Positions 1 through 6,881 of a stretch of DNA of 64,000 nucleotides are shown here, piece after piece. Position numbers and translations under genes: made by a program. Each line of letters begins with the position of its first letter. Position 1 is the first letter of the stretch. This DNA comes from Agathobaculum ammoniilyticum. Lineage in GTDB: Bacteria; Bacillota; Clostridia; Oscillospirales; Butyricicoccaceae. Below the pieces are notes generated by a model that was not told the DNA's origin, did not search any database, and saw only the letters and a list, made by a program, of their open reading frames with translations. Where the stretch lies: positions 11,815 through 75,814 of the forward strand of contig NZ_JAOQJE010000014.1 of assembly GCF_025567315.1 (NCBI RefSeq). The letters run 5' to 3'.

Positions 1-29
1 ATACCGCGGCAGACCCCGCAGCGGAACGG

Positions 30-863
30 TCAGACCACCATCCGGATCAGGCTGACGACGATCGTGATTGTACCAATCAGCGTACAGTAGACCACGAACG
101 GGCGGAAGTTGCCCCGCTTGGACACAAACCGCACCATGCGGATCGCCGCCAGGCCGGATACCATCGCCACCAGGATGCCTACGATGTAGCAGGCGAGCGA
201 AACCTCGCCAATCGTCGACGGATCGCGGATCACGTCGACCAGTTCCAGAATATTCGCGCCCAGAATGACGGGCAGCGACATGATAAACGCGAACCGCACG
301 GAAAACTCGCGCGAAAAGCCGCGGAACAGGCCGGTACACATAGTGGTACCCGAGCGCGACAGGCCGGGCAGCACCGCGAAGCACTGGCCGATGCCGACGA
401 TCAACGCATCCAGCCAGGTCGCGTCCTTTTCCGTCTTATGCTTTTTCGGCGCCTTTTCCGACAGGAACAGGATCGCCGCCGTGACCAGAAGCATCAGCCC
501 GACGACCAGGGACGAGGAGAACGCGCCCTCAATCTTGCTTTTGATCGGCAGGATGGCGAACATCGGCAGAATCGTAATCAGCAGCATGATGATAAAACGG
601 CGGTAAGGATGGCCGTTGATCCGGAAGCCGTCCTTGATCCAGGCGAAAAATTCGAGGAACAGCTCCTTGATATCGCTCCAGAACGCAACGACAACCGACA
701 GCAGCGTGCCAAAGTGCAACAGCACATTAAACAGCATGTAATTAGTTTCTATCCCGTCCCCAAAAATCGTCTGGGCGAGCACCAAATGGCCGGACGAGGA
801 AACGGGTAAAAACTCGGTCAGGCCCTGTACCAGACCCAGCAGAACGGCGAACCATAAACTCAT
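30..863 (-). CDS. uppP: Undecaprenyl-diphosphatase UppP (BacA)
   Basis: Integral membrane phosphatase that dephosphorylates undecaprenyl diphosphate, recycling the lipid carrier for peptidoglycan; known to give bacitracin tolerance. The 277-residue protein has the two family motifs: EFLPVSSSGH near residues 16-25 and GLSRSGTT in the C-terminal half, set in about eight hydrophobic segments. The start at 863 is chosen because GAGAGGAG lies just upstream (871-878) and the conserved N-terminus begins here; a longer open frame to 947 has no ribosome site. It is transcribed away from the phage-like block from its own promoter. Family assignment is secure. Confidence 0.96.
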   Translation of the reverse strand: MSLWFAVLLGLVQGLTEFLPVSSSGHLVLAQTIFGDGIETNYMLFNVLLHFGTLLSVVVAFWSDIKELFLEFFAWIKDGFRINGHPYRRFIIMLLITILPMFAILPIKSKIEGAFSSSLVVGLMLLVTAAILFLSEKAPKKHKTEKDATWLDALIVGIGQCFAVLPGLSRSGTTMCTGLFRGFSREFSVRFAFIMSLPVILGANILELVDVIRDPSTIGEVSLACYIVGILVAMVSGLAAIRMVRFVSKRGNFRPFVVYCTLIGTITIVVSLIRMVV

Positions 864-905
864 TCTTTTTCTCCTCTCGGTGGGGCGAATTTTACATACG
901 GTTTT

Positions 906-914
906 ATTATAGCA
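906..914 (-). promoter_or_regulatory. Extended -10 promoter of uppP
   Basis: On the minus strand TGC-TATAAT is a consensus extended -10 element, about 43 bases before the uppP start. I see no good -35 hexamer at 16-18 bases, as is common for extended -10 promoters. Confidence 0.6.
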
Positions 915-1050
915 TATCTCCGTGTCAGATACCACCAAATTTAGCAAAATACCGCCGTGTATTCGCAGGCCCGCCGCCTTTGCGCAAGGGCTGCTCCGCT
1001 TTCCGCCGCCACGCCCGCAAAAGGGTTATTTTTTTCACGCCTCGCAAAAT

Positions 1051-1064
1051 CGAACATTTGTTCT
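1051..1064. promoter_or_regulatory. LexA/SOS-box-like operator
   Basis: CGAACATTTGTTCT contains the perfect inverted repeat GAAC-N4-GTTC, which matches the Gram-positive LexA (DinR) box core (CGAAC-N4-GTTCG type). It ends on the first base of the -35 hexamer of the promoter that faces the phage-like genes, so a bound repressor would block polymerase. LexA binding is inferred from the motif and its position. Confidence 0.6.
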
Positions 1065-1092
1065 TGACTTTTACGGAGGATTCTCCTATTCT
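1064..1092 (+). promoter_or_regulatory. Sigma-A-type promoter of the phage-like cassette
   Basis: TTGACT at 1064-1069 and TATTCT at 1087-1092 are 17 bases apart, an ideal spacing. The start point would be near 1099, about 45 bases before the first gene of the block. This is the only good plus-strand promoter found ahead of the cassette. Confidence 0.65.
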
Positions 1093-1143
1093 ATGCCCTG
1101 CGGGAAAGTAAGCGACTCTATCCCCAAAGGAGGCGATGCCATT

Positions 1144-1359
1144 GTGCGAAAAAAGAACCATCCGGACGAGCTGATCCGGATGCTGTACGAGATCGCGGAC
1201 GACGCGGAAGCGCCCGCGAACAGCCGTCTGACCGCAATCCGCGAGATTCTCGACCGGACGGTCGGCAAGGGGGTGCTGCTGGACGGTGCGGAGGCCGAAC
1301 CGCCCGCGCCGGTCGAGATCGTGTTCCAAATCGTGGACGTGCGATCGAATACGAAATAA
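1144..1359 (+). CDS. Small terminase-like protein (TerS)
   Basis: A 71-residue acidic protein directly before the large terminase. Residues about 5-45 look helical (LIRMLYEIADDAEAP then SRLTAIREILDRTVGKG), a short repeat typical of DNA-recognising small terminase or terminase-adjacent proteins. The GTG at 1144 is chosen because AAAGGAGG at 1126-1133 sits ten bases ahead; ATT at 1141 is the alternative. It would select phage DNA for packaging. Short for a TerS, and assigned mainly from position, so it could be another packaging accessory protein. Confidence 0.5.
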   Translation: MRKKNHPDELIRMLYEIADDAEAPANSRLTAIREILDRTVGKGVLLDGAEAEPPAPVEIVFQIVDVRSNTK

Positions 1360-2654
1360 CCCCGCGGCAGGCGGCGTTCATCCGCTCGGAGGCATTTGAA
1401 ACGCTGTTCGGCGGCGCGGCAGGCGGCGGCAAAAGCCACGGCCAGCTTTTGGACGCATTGCGGTTCGCGGTGCAATATCCGGCCTCGCGGCAGCTCATGC
1501 TGCGGCGCACCCTGCCCGAGCTGGACCGCTCGCTCGTGCCTGCGTCGCTGCGGCTGTTCCCGCAGGCGGTCGCGTCCTACAAGGTGAGCGAGCACCTGTG
1601 GCAGTTCGTTAACGGCTCAGTTCTGGAATTCGGCTACTGCGATGCAGAGAGCGACGTGACCCGTTATCAGTCCGCCGAGTACGATGTGATCCGCTTCGAC
1701 GAGCTGACCCACTTCACGGAAAGCCAGTTCACCTACCTGATCTCCCGCGTGCGGGGCGCGAACGGCTATCCCAAGCAGATCAAATCCACCACCAACCCGG
1801 GTGGCGTGGGGCATCACTGGGTCAAGGCGCGGTACATCGACCCCATGCCGCCCGACACCGTGTGCGAATGCGATGGCGGCACGCGACTGTTCCTGCCTGC
1901 GCGACTGGCGGACAACCCATTTCTGCAGCAGGCGGACGCGGGATATGAAAAACGGCTGCGGCTGCTCGCCCCGTACGACCGCAGGGCGCTGCTCGACGGA
2001 GCGTGGGAGCTGGACGAGGGGCGGTATTTCAGCGAGTTTTCCGCCGAGCGGCACGTCACGCCGCCGCACCCCATCCCCAAGAGCTGGCGGCGTTATCTGA
2101 CGATCGACTACGGGCTGGATATGCTCGCCGCGCTGTGGATCGCACAAAGTCCGGATGGATACAGCATAGTATACAGAGAGTTATATCAATCTGGTTTGAT
2201 TATCTCAGAAGCGGCGGCGGCCATTCTGGACTGCGAGCCGGCGGGCGAACGCATCGACTGCCGGCTGGCTCCGCCCGACCTGTGGAACCGGCGGCAGGAG
2301 ACCGGCAAAAGTGCGGTGGAGCTGTTCGCGGACTGCGGGCTGGACTTCGACAAAAGCAGCAACGAGCGCGTCGCCGGCTGGCTGGCGCTGCACGAGCTGC
2401 TCGCCCCGCGTCGGGACGCGCAGGGTGGGATGCGCCCCCGCCTGACCATCTTCGACACCTGCCGCAACCTGATCCGCACCCTGCCCGCCCTGCAGCACGA
2501 CAAGCGCAATCCGTCCGACACGGCGAACACGCCGCACGAACTGACCCACGCGCCGGACGCGCTGCGCGGCTATGCAGCGACCGTGTACGAGCCGTCCCAG
2601 CCCGCGCCGCCGACCCTGTATGACTGCGAGGTGGGAGAGTTTTTGCGGTACTGA
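1344..2654 (+). CDS. Phage terminase large subunit (TerL)
   Basis: ATPase-nuclease motor that pumps and cuts phage DNA. Numbered from 1344, there is a Q motif (PRQ, residues 7-9), Walker A GGAAGGGKS (23-31), Walker B IRFDE (D119, E120), a coupling motif TTNPGG near 149-154, and the first nuclease aspartate in LTIDYG (D255). About 436 residues, normal for the family. Oddity: the frame has no ATG, GTG or TTG before Walker A. The first usual start, TTG at 1449, would delete the ATP-binding loop. Candidates are ATC at 1344 or ATA at 1356, the latter overlapping the upstream TAA as ATAA, as if a normal ATGA junction had lost its G. The start is therefore uncertain; the family is not. Confidence 0.88.
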   Translation: MEYEITPRQAAFIRSEAFETLFGGAAGGGKSHGQLLDALRFAVQYPASRQLMLRRTLPELDRSLVPASLRLFPQAVASYKVSEHLWQFVNGSVLEFGYCDAESDVTRYQSAEYDVIRFDELTHFTESQFTYLISRVRGANGYPKQIKSTTNPGGVGHHWVKARYIDPMPPDTVCECDGGTRLFLPARLADNPFLQQADAGYEKRLRLLAPYDRRALLDGAWELDEGRYFSEFSAERHVTPPHPIPKSWRRYLTIDYGLDMLAALWIAQSPDGYSIVYRELYQSGLIISEAAAAILDCEPAGERIDCRLAPPDLWNRRQETGKSAVELFADCGLDFDKSSNERVAGWLALHELLAPRRDAQGGMRPRLTIFDTCRNLIRTLPALQHDKRNPSDTANTPHELTHAPDALRGYAATVYEPSQPAPPTLYDCEVGEFLRY

Positions 2655-2700
2655 GCCAAAATGGGGAATCACCGTCCCCATTCCAGAAAAGGAGGACACT

Positions 2701-2910
2701 ATGGAACTATTATGCTACTGCATCGGCGCCGCCCTGCTGGTGCTGACCGGCGCGGTCATATCCGGCGGGCTGACGCTGCCCACCCCGCTCTGGCGGGAGG
2801 GCGGGCGCGGCCGCAGCGGCGATGCGCCGGACACGGCCGGAGACGCACTCAGCCGCGACCTGGCCGCGCTGATGGCCTACGGACGGGAGGAGGACGACCA
2901 TGCGGTTTGA
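2701..2910 (+). CDS. Small single-span membrane protein of phage cassette
   Basis: A 69-residue protein with a hydrophobic segment at residues 2-24 (LLCYCIGAALLVLTGAV) followed by a polar, Gly/Arg- and Asp-rich tail. AAAAGGAGGA stands just before the ATG, so translation is likely. Its end overlaps the portal start by eleven bases, implying coupled translation. No family recognised. A small membrane protein between terminase and portal is unusual; a holin-like or membrane-anchoring role is possible but unsupported. Confidence 0.6.
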   Translation: MELLCYCIGAALLVLTGAVISGGLTLPTPLWREGGRGRSGDAPDTAGDALSRDLAALMAYGREEDDHAV

Positions 2911-4453
2911 CCCCTCGCCTGCTGCGATCTGGCAAAAGTACGAGCGCGACCGCGACTACAAACGCTCGATCGGCCTGTACGACCGCGTGCGCCGCAACGA
3001 GGCCTTCTACCTCGGCCGCCAATGGGAGGGGCTGCGCGTCCAGTCGCTCGACCCGCTGATCTTCAATGTGCTGCGGCGCTGCGTCAACCTGTTCGTATCC
3101 ATGCTGGTATCGGACGATGTGGCGGTACGCGCGCAGCCGTTCGACATGGACAGCGCAGGCCGCCGGACCGCCCGTATCCTGGAGCGCTCGTTCGCGTCCG
3201 CGATCGAGCGGTCGGGCGTCAAGGCGCTCGGACGGCCGCTGCTCAAAAACGCCTGTGTGGACGGCGACGCGTGCTTCTATCTCCACTTCGATCCCACGCT
3301 TGAGACCGGCCAGGCAATCAAGGGCGATATCGCGGCAGAGCTGATCGACTCGACCAATATCTGCTTCGGCAACCCTGCCTGCGACGAGGTACAGCGCCAG
3401 CCCTACCTCATCCTCGCCATGCGGCGCGATGTGGACGAGGTCAAAAAGGAGGTGCGGGAAAACGGCATGGGCGCAGACGAAGCCGAGGCCATCCGGCCGG
3501 ACGGCGACGCAGACCACCTGCGCCGCCTGCACGGCGAAAACAACCGCGTAACCGTGCTGCTGCACATGCGCCGGACCGAGCACGGCGTCGCGTTCTGCAA
3601 AACCACGCGCACCGCGACCGTGATGCGTGAAAAGGAGCTACCCTACCGCTACTATCCGGTGACCCATCTGTGCTGGAACCGTGTGCGCGGCTCGTGCCAC
3701 GGCGAAAGTCCGCTGACCGAGGCCATCCCCAACCAGATTGCCATTAACAAGCTGTACTCGATGTATGTACAGTGCATCAAGCAGGTGGCCTTCCCCAAGA
3801 TCATCTACGACATGACCCGCTTCCCGAACGGGTGGTCGAACGACGTGGGCAAGGCGGTCGGTATGCGCGGCGACCCGAACACCGCGATTGCGGCTGCGTT
3901 CAAAGCGCCCGATATCTCCAGCCAGGTGCTCGGGCTGCTGAAGCAGATGATGACCGACACCGCCGAGCTGATGGGCGCGAGCGAGGCCGCGCTCGGCACG
4001 GTCAAGCCGGACAACACCTCGGCTATCGTCGCGGTGCAGAACGCGACCGCCGCCCCGCTTGAGCTGACCAAAATGGAGTTCTACCGCTTCACCGAGGACT
4101 GGGCGCGCATCTTCCTCGACCTGATGGGCGCGCATTACGGGATACGCACGGTCGTCGTGCCGGATGAGGACGGAGGCGAACCGCAGCGTCAGTCTTTCGA
4201 TTTTTCCACGCTCGCCGGGCAAGATATGCGCCTTCAGGTGGACGTGGGCGCGGCGAGCTACTGGTCAGAGACCATGCAGACCATGACCAACGACCACCTG
4301 CTCGAAAGCGGGGTCATCACCGACCCGCTCGTTTATCTGGAAAACGTGCCTGACTATCAGGTGCGCGGCAAACACGACCTGCTGCACGCGCTGCGCATGC
4401 AGCGGCAGCAGCAAAAGGAGGCAAATGCAAATGCAGAACAAGACCAGACCTAA
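2900..4453 (+). CDS. Phage portal protein
   Basis: Forms the ring at one capsid vertex through which DNA enters and leaves and to which terminase and tail bind. 517 residues, within portal size range. The N-terminus (about 10-80) has the helical, Trp-containing start seen in podovirus portals: an YERDRDYKRS helix, FYLGRQWEG, then LDPLIFNVLRRCVNLFVSML. The middle is alpha/beta, and a Gln-rich helix ends the protein (MQRQQQKEANANAEQDQ, about 500-517). The next gene starts inside its 3' end. Family call rests on the N-terminal pattern, length and position after TerL. Confidence 0.85.
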   Translation: MRFDPSPAAIWQKYERDRDYKRSIGLYDRVRRNEAFYLGRQWEGLRVQSLDPLIFNVLRRCVNLFVSMLVSDDVAVRAQPFDMDSAGRRTARILERSFASAIERSGVKALGRPLLKNACVDGDACFYLHFDPTLETGQAIKGDIAAELIDSTNICFGNPACDEVQRQPYLILAMRRDVDEVKKEVRENGMGADEAEAIRPDGDADHLRRLHGENNRVTVLLHMRRTEHGVAFCKTTRTATVMREKELPYRYYPVTHLCWNRVRGSCHGESPLTEAIPNQIAINKLYSMYVQCIKQVAFPKIIYDMTRFPNGWSNDVGKAVGMRGDPNTAIAAAFKAPDISSQVLGLLKQMMTDTAELMGASEAALGTVKPDNTSAIVAVQNATAAPLELTKMEFYRFTEDWARIFLDLMGAHYGIRTVVVPDEDGGEPQRQSFDFSTLAGQDMRLQVDVGAASYWSETMQTMTNDHLLESGVITDPLVYLENVPDYQVRGKHDLLHALRMQRQQQKEANANAEQDQT

Positions 4454-4943
4454 CAGCAGTCCGGCGCAGCCGCTCCCGCAGGAGACGGGAGCAGTTGCAT
4501 CCAACCCATTCTCCCCTGATACCGCTGGGCAGTCCGCGCCCCCCGCCGCACAAACCTTTCCGGTGCCGGTAGACGGGCAAACCGTGGAGCTGACGCTGGA
4601 GGAGCTGATCCATGCGGCAAGCTTGGGGCTGTCCAAACAGAACGCCTATGTGCGCCGCAACCGCGCTGCGAACGGTATGCCCAACGGGCAGATCTATGCG
4701 GCGTTCGTGGAGGAATATCCCGAGGTCAAGCCCGAGGACATCCCGCAGCAGGTGTGGGAATGGGCGCAGCAGGAAGGCTCGCTGGTTTCCGCCTACCGCA
4801 AGTGGGAGATCCTTGAACTCAAGGACGAGCTGGCGGCGCTGGAGGTGAACCAAAAGAACCGCCGCGCGGCGGTCGGTCCGGCACAGTCGGACGGCGAGCC
4901 CGCAGGCGTCGATCCCGTGACCTTAGCACTGTTGGGGAAATAA
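4431..4943 (+). CDS. Probable scaffold/head-assembly protein
   Basis: A 170-residue protein between portal and capsid, the usual place of a scaffold gene. It starts with a Pro/Gln/Ser-rich disordered stretch (to about 45), then VDGQTVELTLEELIHAASLG, a short fold common in phage head proteins, and a helical part with many charges (about 120-160, WEILELKDELAALE). The ATG at 4431 is preferred over 4425: AAGGAGG at 4415-4421 leaves nine bases to 4431 but only three to 4425. Both start inside the portal gene. The scaffold role is inferred from place and composition. Confidence 0.6.
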   Translation: MQNKTRPNSSPAQPLPQETGAVASNPFSPDTAGQSAPPAAQTFPVPVDGQTVELTLEELIHAASLGLSKQNAYVRRNRAANGMPNGQIYAAFVEEYPEVKPEDIPQQVWEWAQQEGSLVSAYRKWEILELKDELAALEVNQKNRRAAVGPAQSDGEPAGVDPVTLALLGK

Positions 4944-4974
4944 ACATATCGTATAAACAGGAGGTATTATACTT

Positions 4975-6015
4975 ATGGCTATCAATCTTGCAAGCAAATA
5001 TTCCGACCAGATCGCCGAGGTATTCACCCGCGCGTCCTTCATCAAGGGCAAGACCGCGGAAACCTTTGACCTGACCGGTGTCAAGACGCTCAAGGTGTAC
5101 ACGCCGATCACGGTCGAGGAGGTGGACTACGACCGCGACGGCGGCCTTGCCCGCTACGGCGACGTGGCCGAGATGCAGGACGTGGTGCAGGAACTGACCA
5201 TGACGCAGGACAAGGCATTCACGCTCACCATTGACAAGGGCAACAACCTCGACCAGAATCTGGTCAAAAATGCGGCCGACATGCTGCGTCTGCAGCTGAA
5301 CGAAAAGTCCACGCCCGCCGCGGACAAATACGCCTTCCGCCGCTTTGTGACCATGGCTGGCACGATCGCGGAAAGCGCGGCCAAGCCGACCAAGGCCGAC
5401 ATCATCAGCAAGATCGCGGACGCGTCGCAGGCGCTCGACGACGCGCTGGTGCCGGACGACAACCGCTATCTCTACCTGACAAGCGAGATGTACAAGCTGG
5501 TCTGCACCTCGGACGAGTTCGCAGGCGTGGACGTACTTGCGCGGCAGTCCATTGCCAAGGGCGTCTGCGGCGAGGTGTTCGGCATGCATGTGGTGCGCGT
5601 ACCCAAGAGCTATCTGCCCGAGGATGTGTATTTCCTCGTCGCGCACAAGGACGCGGTGCTTATGCCCTATAAGATCGCGGACGCCAAGGTTCACGAGGAT
5701 CCGGTAGGCGTATCCGGCGCGCTGATCGAAGGCCGCCATTACTATGACGCCTATGTGCTGGGGGCGAAATGCGGCGGCGTATACGCGCTGGTGGCGGCGG
5801 ATACGGTATCCGACGCGCCGGTGGTCGCCTCGGGCAAGATCACCGCAGGCAGCGGCGCGGCCATCCGCTACACGCTGGACGGCTCCGACCCGCGCTACTC
5901 GGATTCGGCCAAGGATTATATTGCCGATACCGCACTGACCGCGGACGAGGGCTGCCAGATCCGCGCCTACGCGGTCGAAACCGGCAAGTATCCATCCCCT
6001 GTGGCGACGGGCTAA
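4975..6015 (+). CDS. Major capsid protein with C-terminal Ig-like domain
   Basis: 346 residues. The body (1 to about 280) fits an HK97-fold capsid protein of the kind that begins MAINLASKYSDQIAEVFTR: a helical N-arm, beta-rich middle (KTLKVYTPITVEEVDY) and a helical core (LDDALVPDDNRYLYLTSEMY). From about residue 283 a separate module follows, with AIRYTLDGSDPRYSDSA. This is the signature of the chitobiase C-terminal/Ig-like fold (YTLDGSDP-x-Y) found on phage and surface proteins, here probably a surface decoration. A strong AGGAGG site precedes the ATG. Family call from order and pattern; the Ig-like module is clear. Confidence 0.82.
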   Translation: MAINLASKYSDQIAEVFTRASFIKGKTAETFDLTGVKTLKVYTPITVEEVDYDRDGGLARYGDVAEMQDVVQELTMTQDKAFTLTIDKGNNLDQNLVKNAADMLRLQLNEKSTPAADKYAFRRFVTMAGTIAESAAKPTKADIISKIADASQALDDALVPDDNRYLYLTSEMYKLVCTSDEFAGVDVLARQSIAKGVCGEVFGMHVVRVPKSYLPEDVYFLVAHKDAVLMPYKIADAKVHEDPVGVSGALIEGRHYYDAYVLGAKCGGVYALVAADTVSDAPVVASGKITAGSGAAIRYTLDGSDPRYSDSAKDYIADTALTADEGCQIRAYAVETGKYPSPVATG

Positions 6016-6040
6016 AGAAAAAGGCCGCCCATAGGGCGGC
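6014..6040 (-). terminator. Rho-independent terminator of the reversed gene
   Basis: Stem GCCGCCC/GGGCGGC (6024-6030 with 6034-6040) and a three-base loop. On the minus strand it is followed by CCTTTTTCTTT, so it ends transcription of the gene at 6082-6363. On the plus strand there is no T-run, so the capsid transcript can read through. Confidence 0.75.
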
Positions 6041-6081
6041 ATGAGACAGGCTCTCAGCCTGGCACAAGTGCGGATATTCTA

Positions 6082-6363
6082 TCAAAGCTTATCAACAAAC
6101 TGCTTTGCCTGCACCAAATTCATCCCTGTCTGCTCCCGCAGGTGTTTGACCGCCTGCACCGGCTGACCGCTTTTCTTGAGTCGTTTCAGTTCATTTTGTA
6201 ATTTTTCACTGATATAATCCGATTTGTATTCTACATGTCCGGTAACATCCGCCAAGCTGTCCAGTCGCTCTTTCAGCCTGTAGACCTGCTGCTGCAAAGT
6301 CTGCTGCCGCAGGTATAGCGCCAAAAGCAGTACGGTCAGCATGGAGATCAAAAGATATGCCAT
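6082..6363 (-). CDS. Small membrane protein with L7/L12-like tail
   Basis: A 93-residue protein encoded against the direction of all surrounding phage genes. Residues 2-20 form one membrane span (AYLLISMLTVLLLALYL). A charged coiled-coil-like helix follows, and the last 25 residues (AVKHLREQTGMNLVQAKQFV) resemble the end of ribosomal L7/L12 ([21 protein letters not shown] type), a module also found on small membrane proteins. The ATG at 6363 has GGGGGTAAAGG upstream; the ATG at 6390 would leave almost no leader behind the promoter. It has its own promoter and terminator, so it behaves like a lysogenic-conversion (moron) gene. Function unknown. Confidence 0.75.
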   Translation of the reverse strand: MAYLLISMLTVLLLALYLRQQTLQQQVYRLKERLDSLADVTGHVEYKSDYISEKLQNELKRLKKSGQPVQAVKHLREQTGMNLVQAKQFVDKL

Positions 6364-6400
6364 ATTACCTTTACCCCCATCTATCTTCATATTATTTTAT

Positions 6401-6409
6401 ATTATAGCA
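6401..6409 (-). promoter_or_regulatory. Extended -10 promoter of the reversed gene
   Basis: Minus-strand TGC-TATAAT, an exact extended -10 element, about 40 bases before the start at 6363. No convincing -35 is present. It would transcribe the small membrane gene independently of the phage promoter. Confidence 0.6.
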
Positions 6410-6512
6410 TCGGGGCCAGTGGCAAGTTTAAACAGCATGTAAATAATCTTCAGATCGGGGCATCCGCCTTTGTGCCAGGCTGGGAGCCATATATTGCAAA
6501 AGGAGGAATCTC

Positions 6513-6881
6513 ATGACCGGAACCGAATGCTTCCGTGCGGCGCTGAACTTGCTTTCCGAAACGCCGGACAGCGGCGCGTATTACGAACCGTTCGCGCTAG
6601 GCGCGCTCAACCAGTTGCTCGTCAACAGCCTGCGCGAGATCAACGCGGAGCGGGTATTCTGCGCCGAGCAGCCGCACGCCGCGCCGCCGCGCATGGACGC
6701 GTTGGACGAGGATATCCCCACAGGCGACTGGCTCGCGCGCGAGTGCTTCCCCTATGGGCTGGCGGCTCTGCTCGTGGCCGACGACGACAAGGCCAAATTC
6801 AACTGGGCGGCCGCGGAATACGCTGACCGCCTGCTGCGCCACTGTCCGGCGCAGTTCACCGGCATACAGGAGATGGTCTGA
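6513..6881 (+). CDS. Head-tail connector (adaptor)-like protein
   Basis: 122 residues, mostly helical (ECFRAALNLLSETP, ALGALNQLLVNSLREINAER). The middle contains DALDEDIPTGDWLARECFPYGLA, then a helix with WAAAEYADRLL. Size, helical content and position between capsid and nozzle fit the small adaptor proteins of short-tailed phages (P22 gp4 / T7 gp11 type), which bind below the portal. AAAAGGAGG precedes the ATG, and the last base is shared with the next gene. Assigned by context and secondary structure only. Confidence 0.5.
   Translation: MTGTECFRAALNLLSETPDSGAYYEPFALGALNQLLVNSLREINAERVFCAEQPHAAPPRMDALDEDIPTGDWLARECFPYGLAALLVADDDKAKFNWAAAEYADRLLRHCPAQFTGIQEMV

Noticed and set aside
864..1060. 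Attachment sites or direct repeats flanking the phage-like block
   Set aside because: Compared by eye with 9711-9960 and found no shared run longer than chance; no tRNA end at either side.
1321..1362. Programmed -1 frameshift joining TerS and TerL
   Set aside because: No X-XXY-YYZ slippery heptamer and no clear downstream stem; kept only as one option for the missing start.
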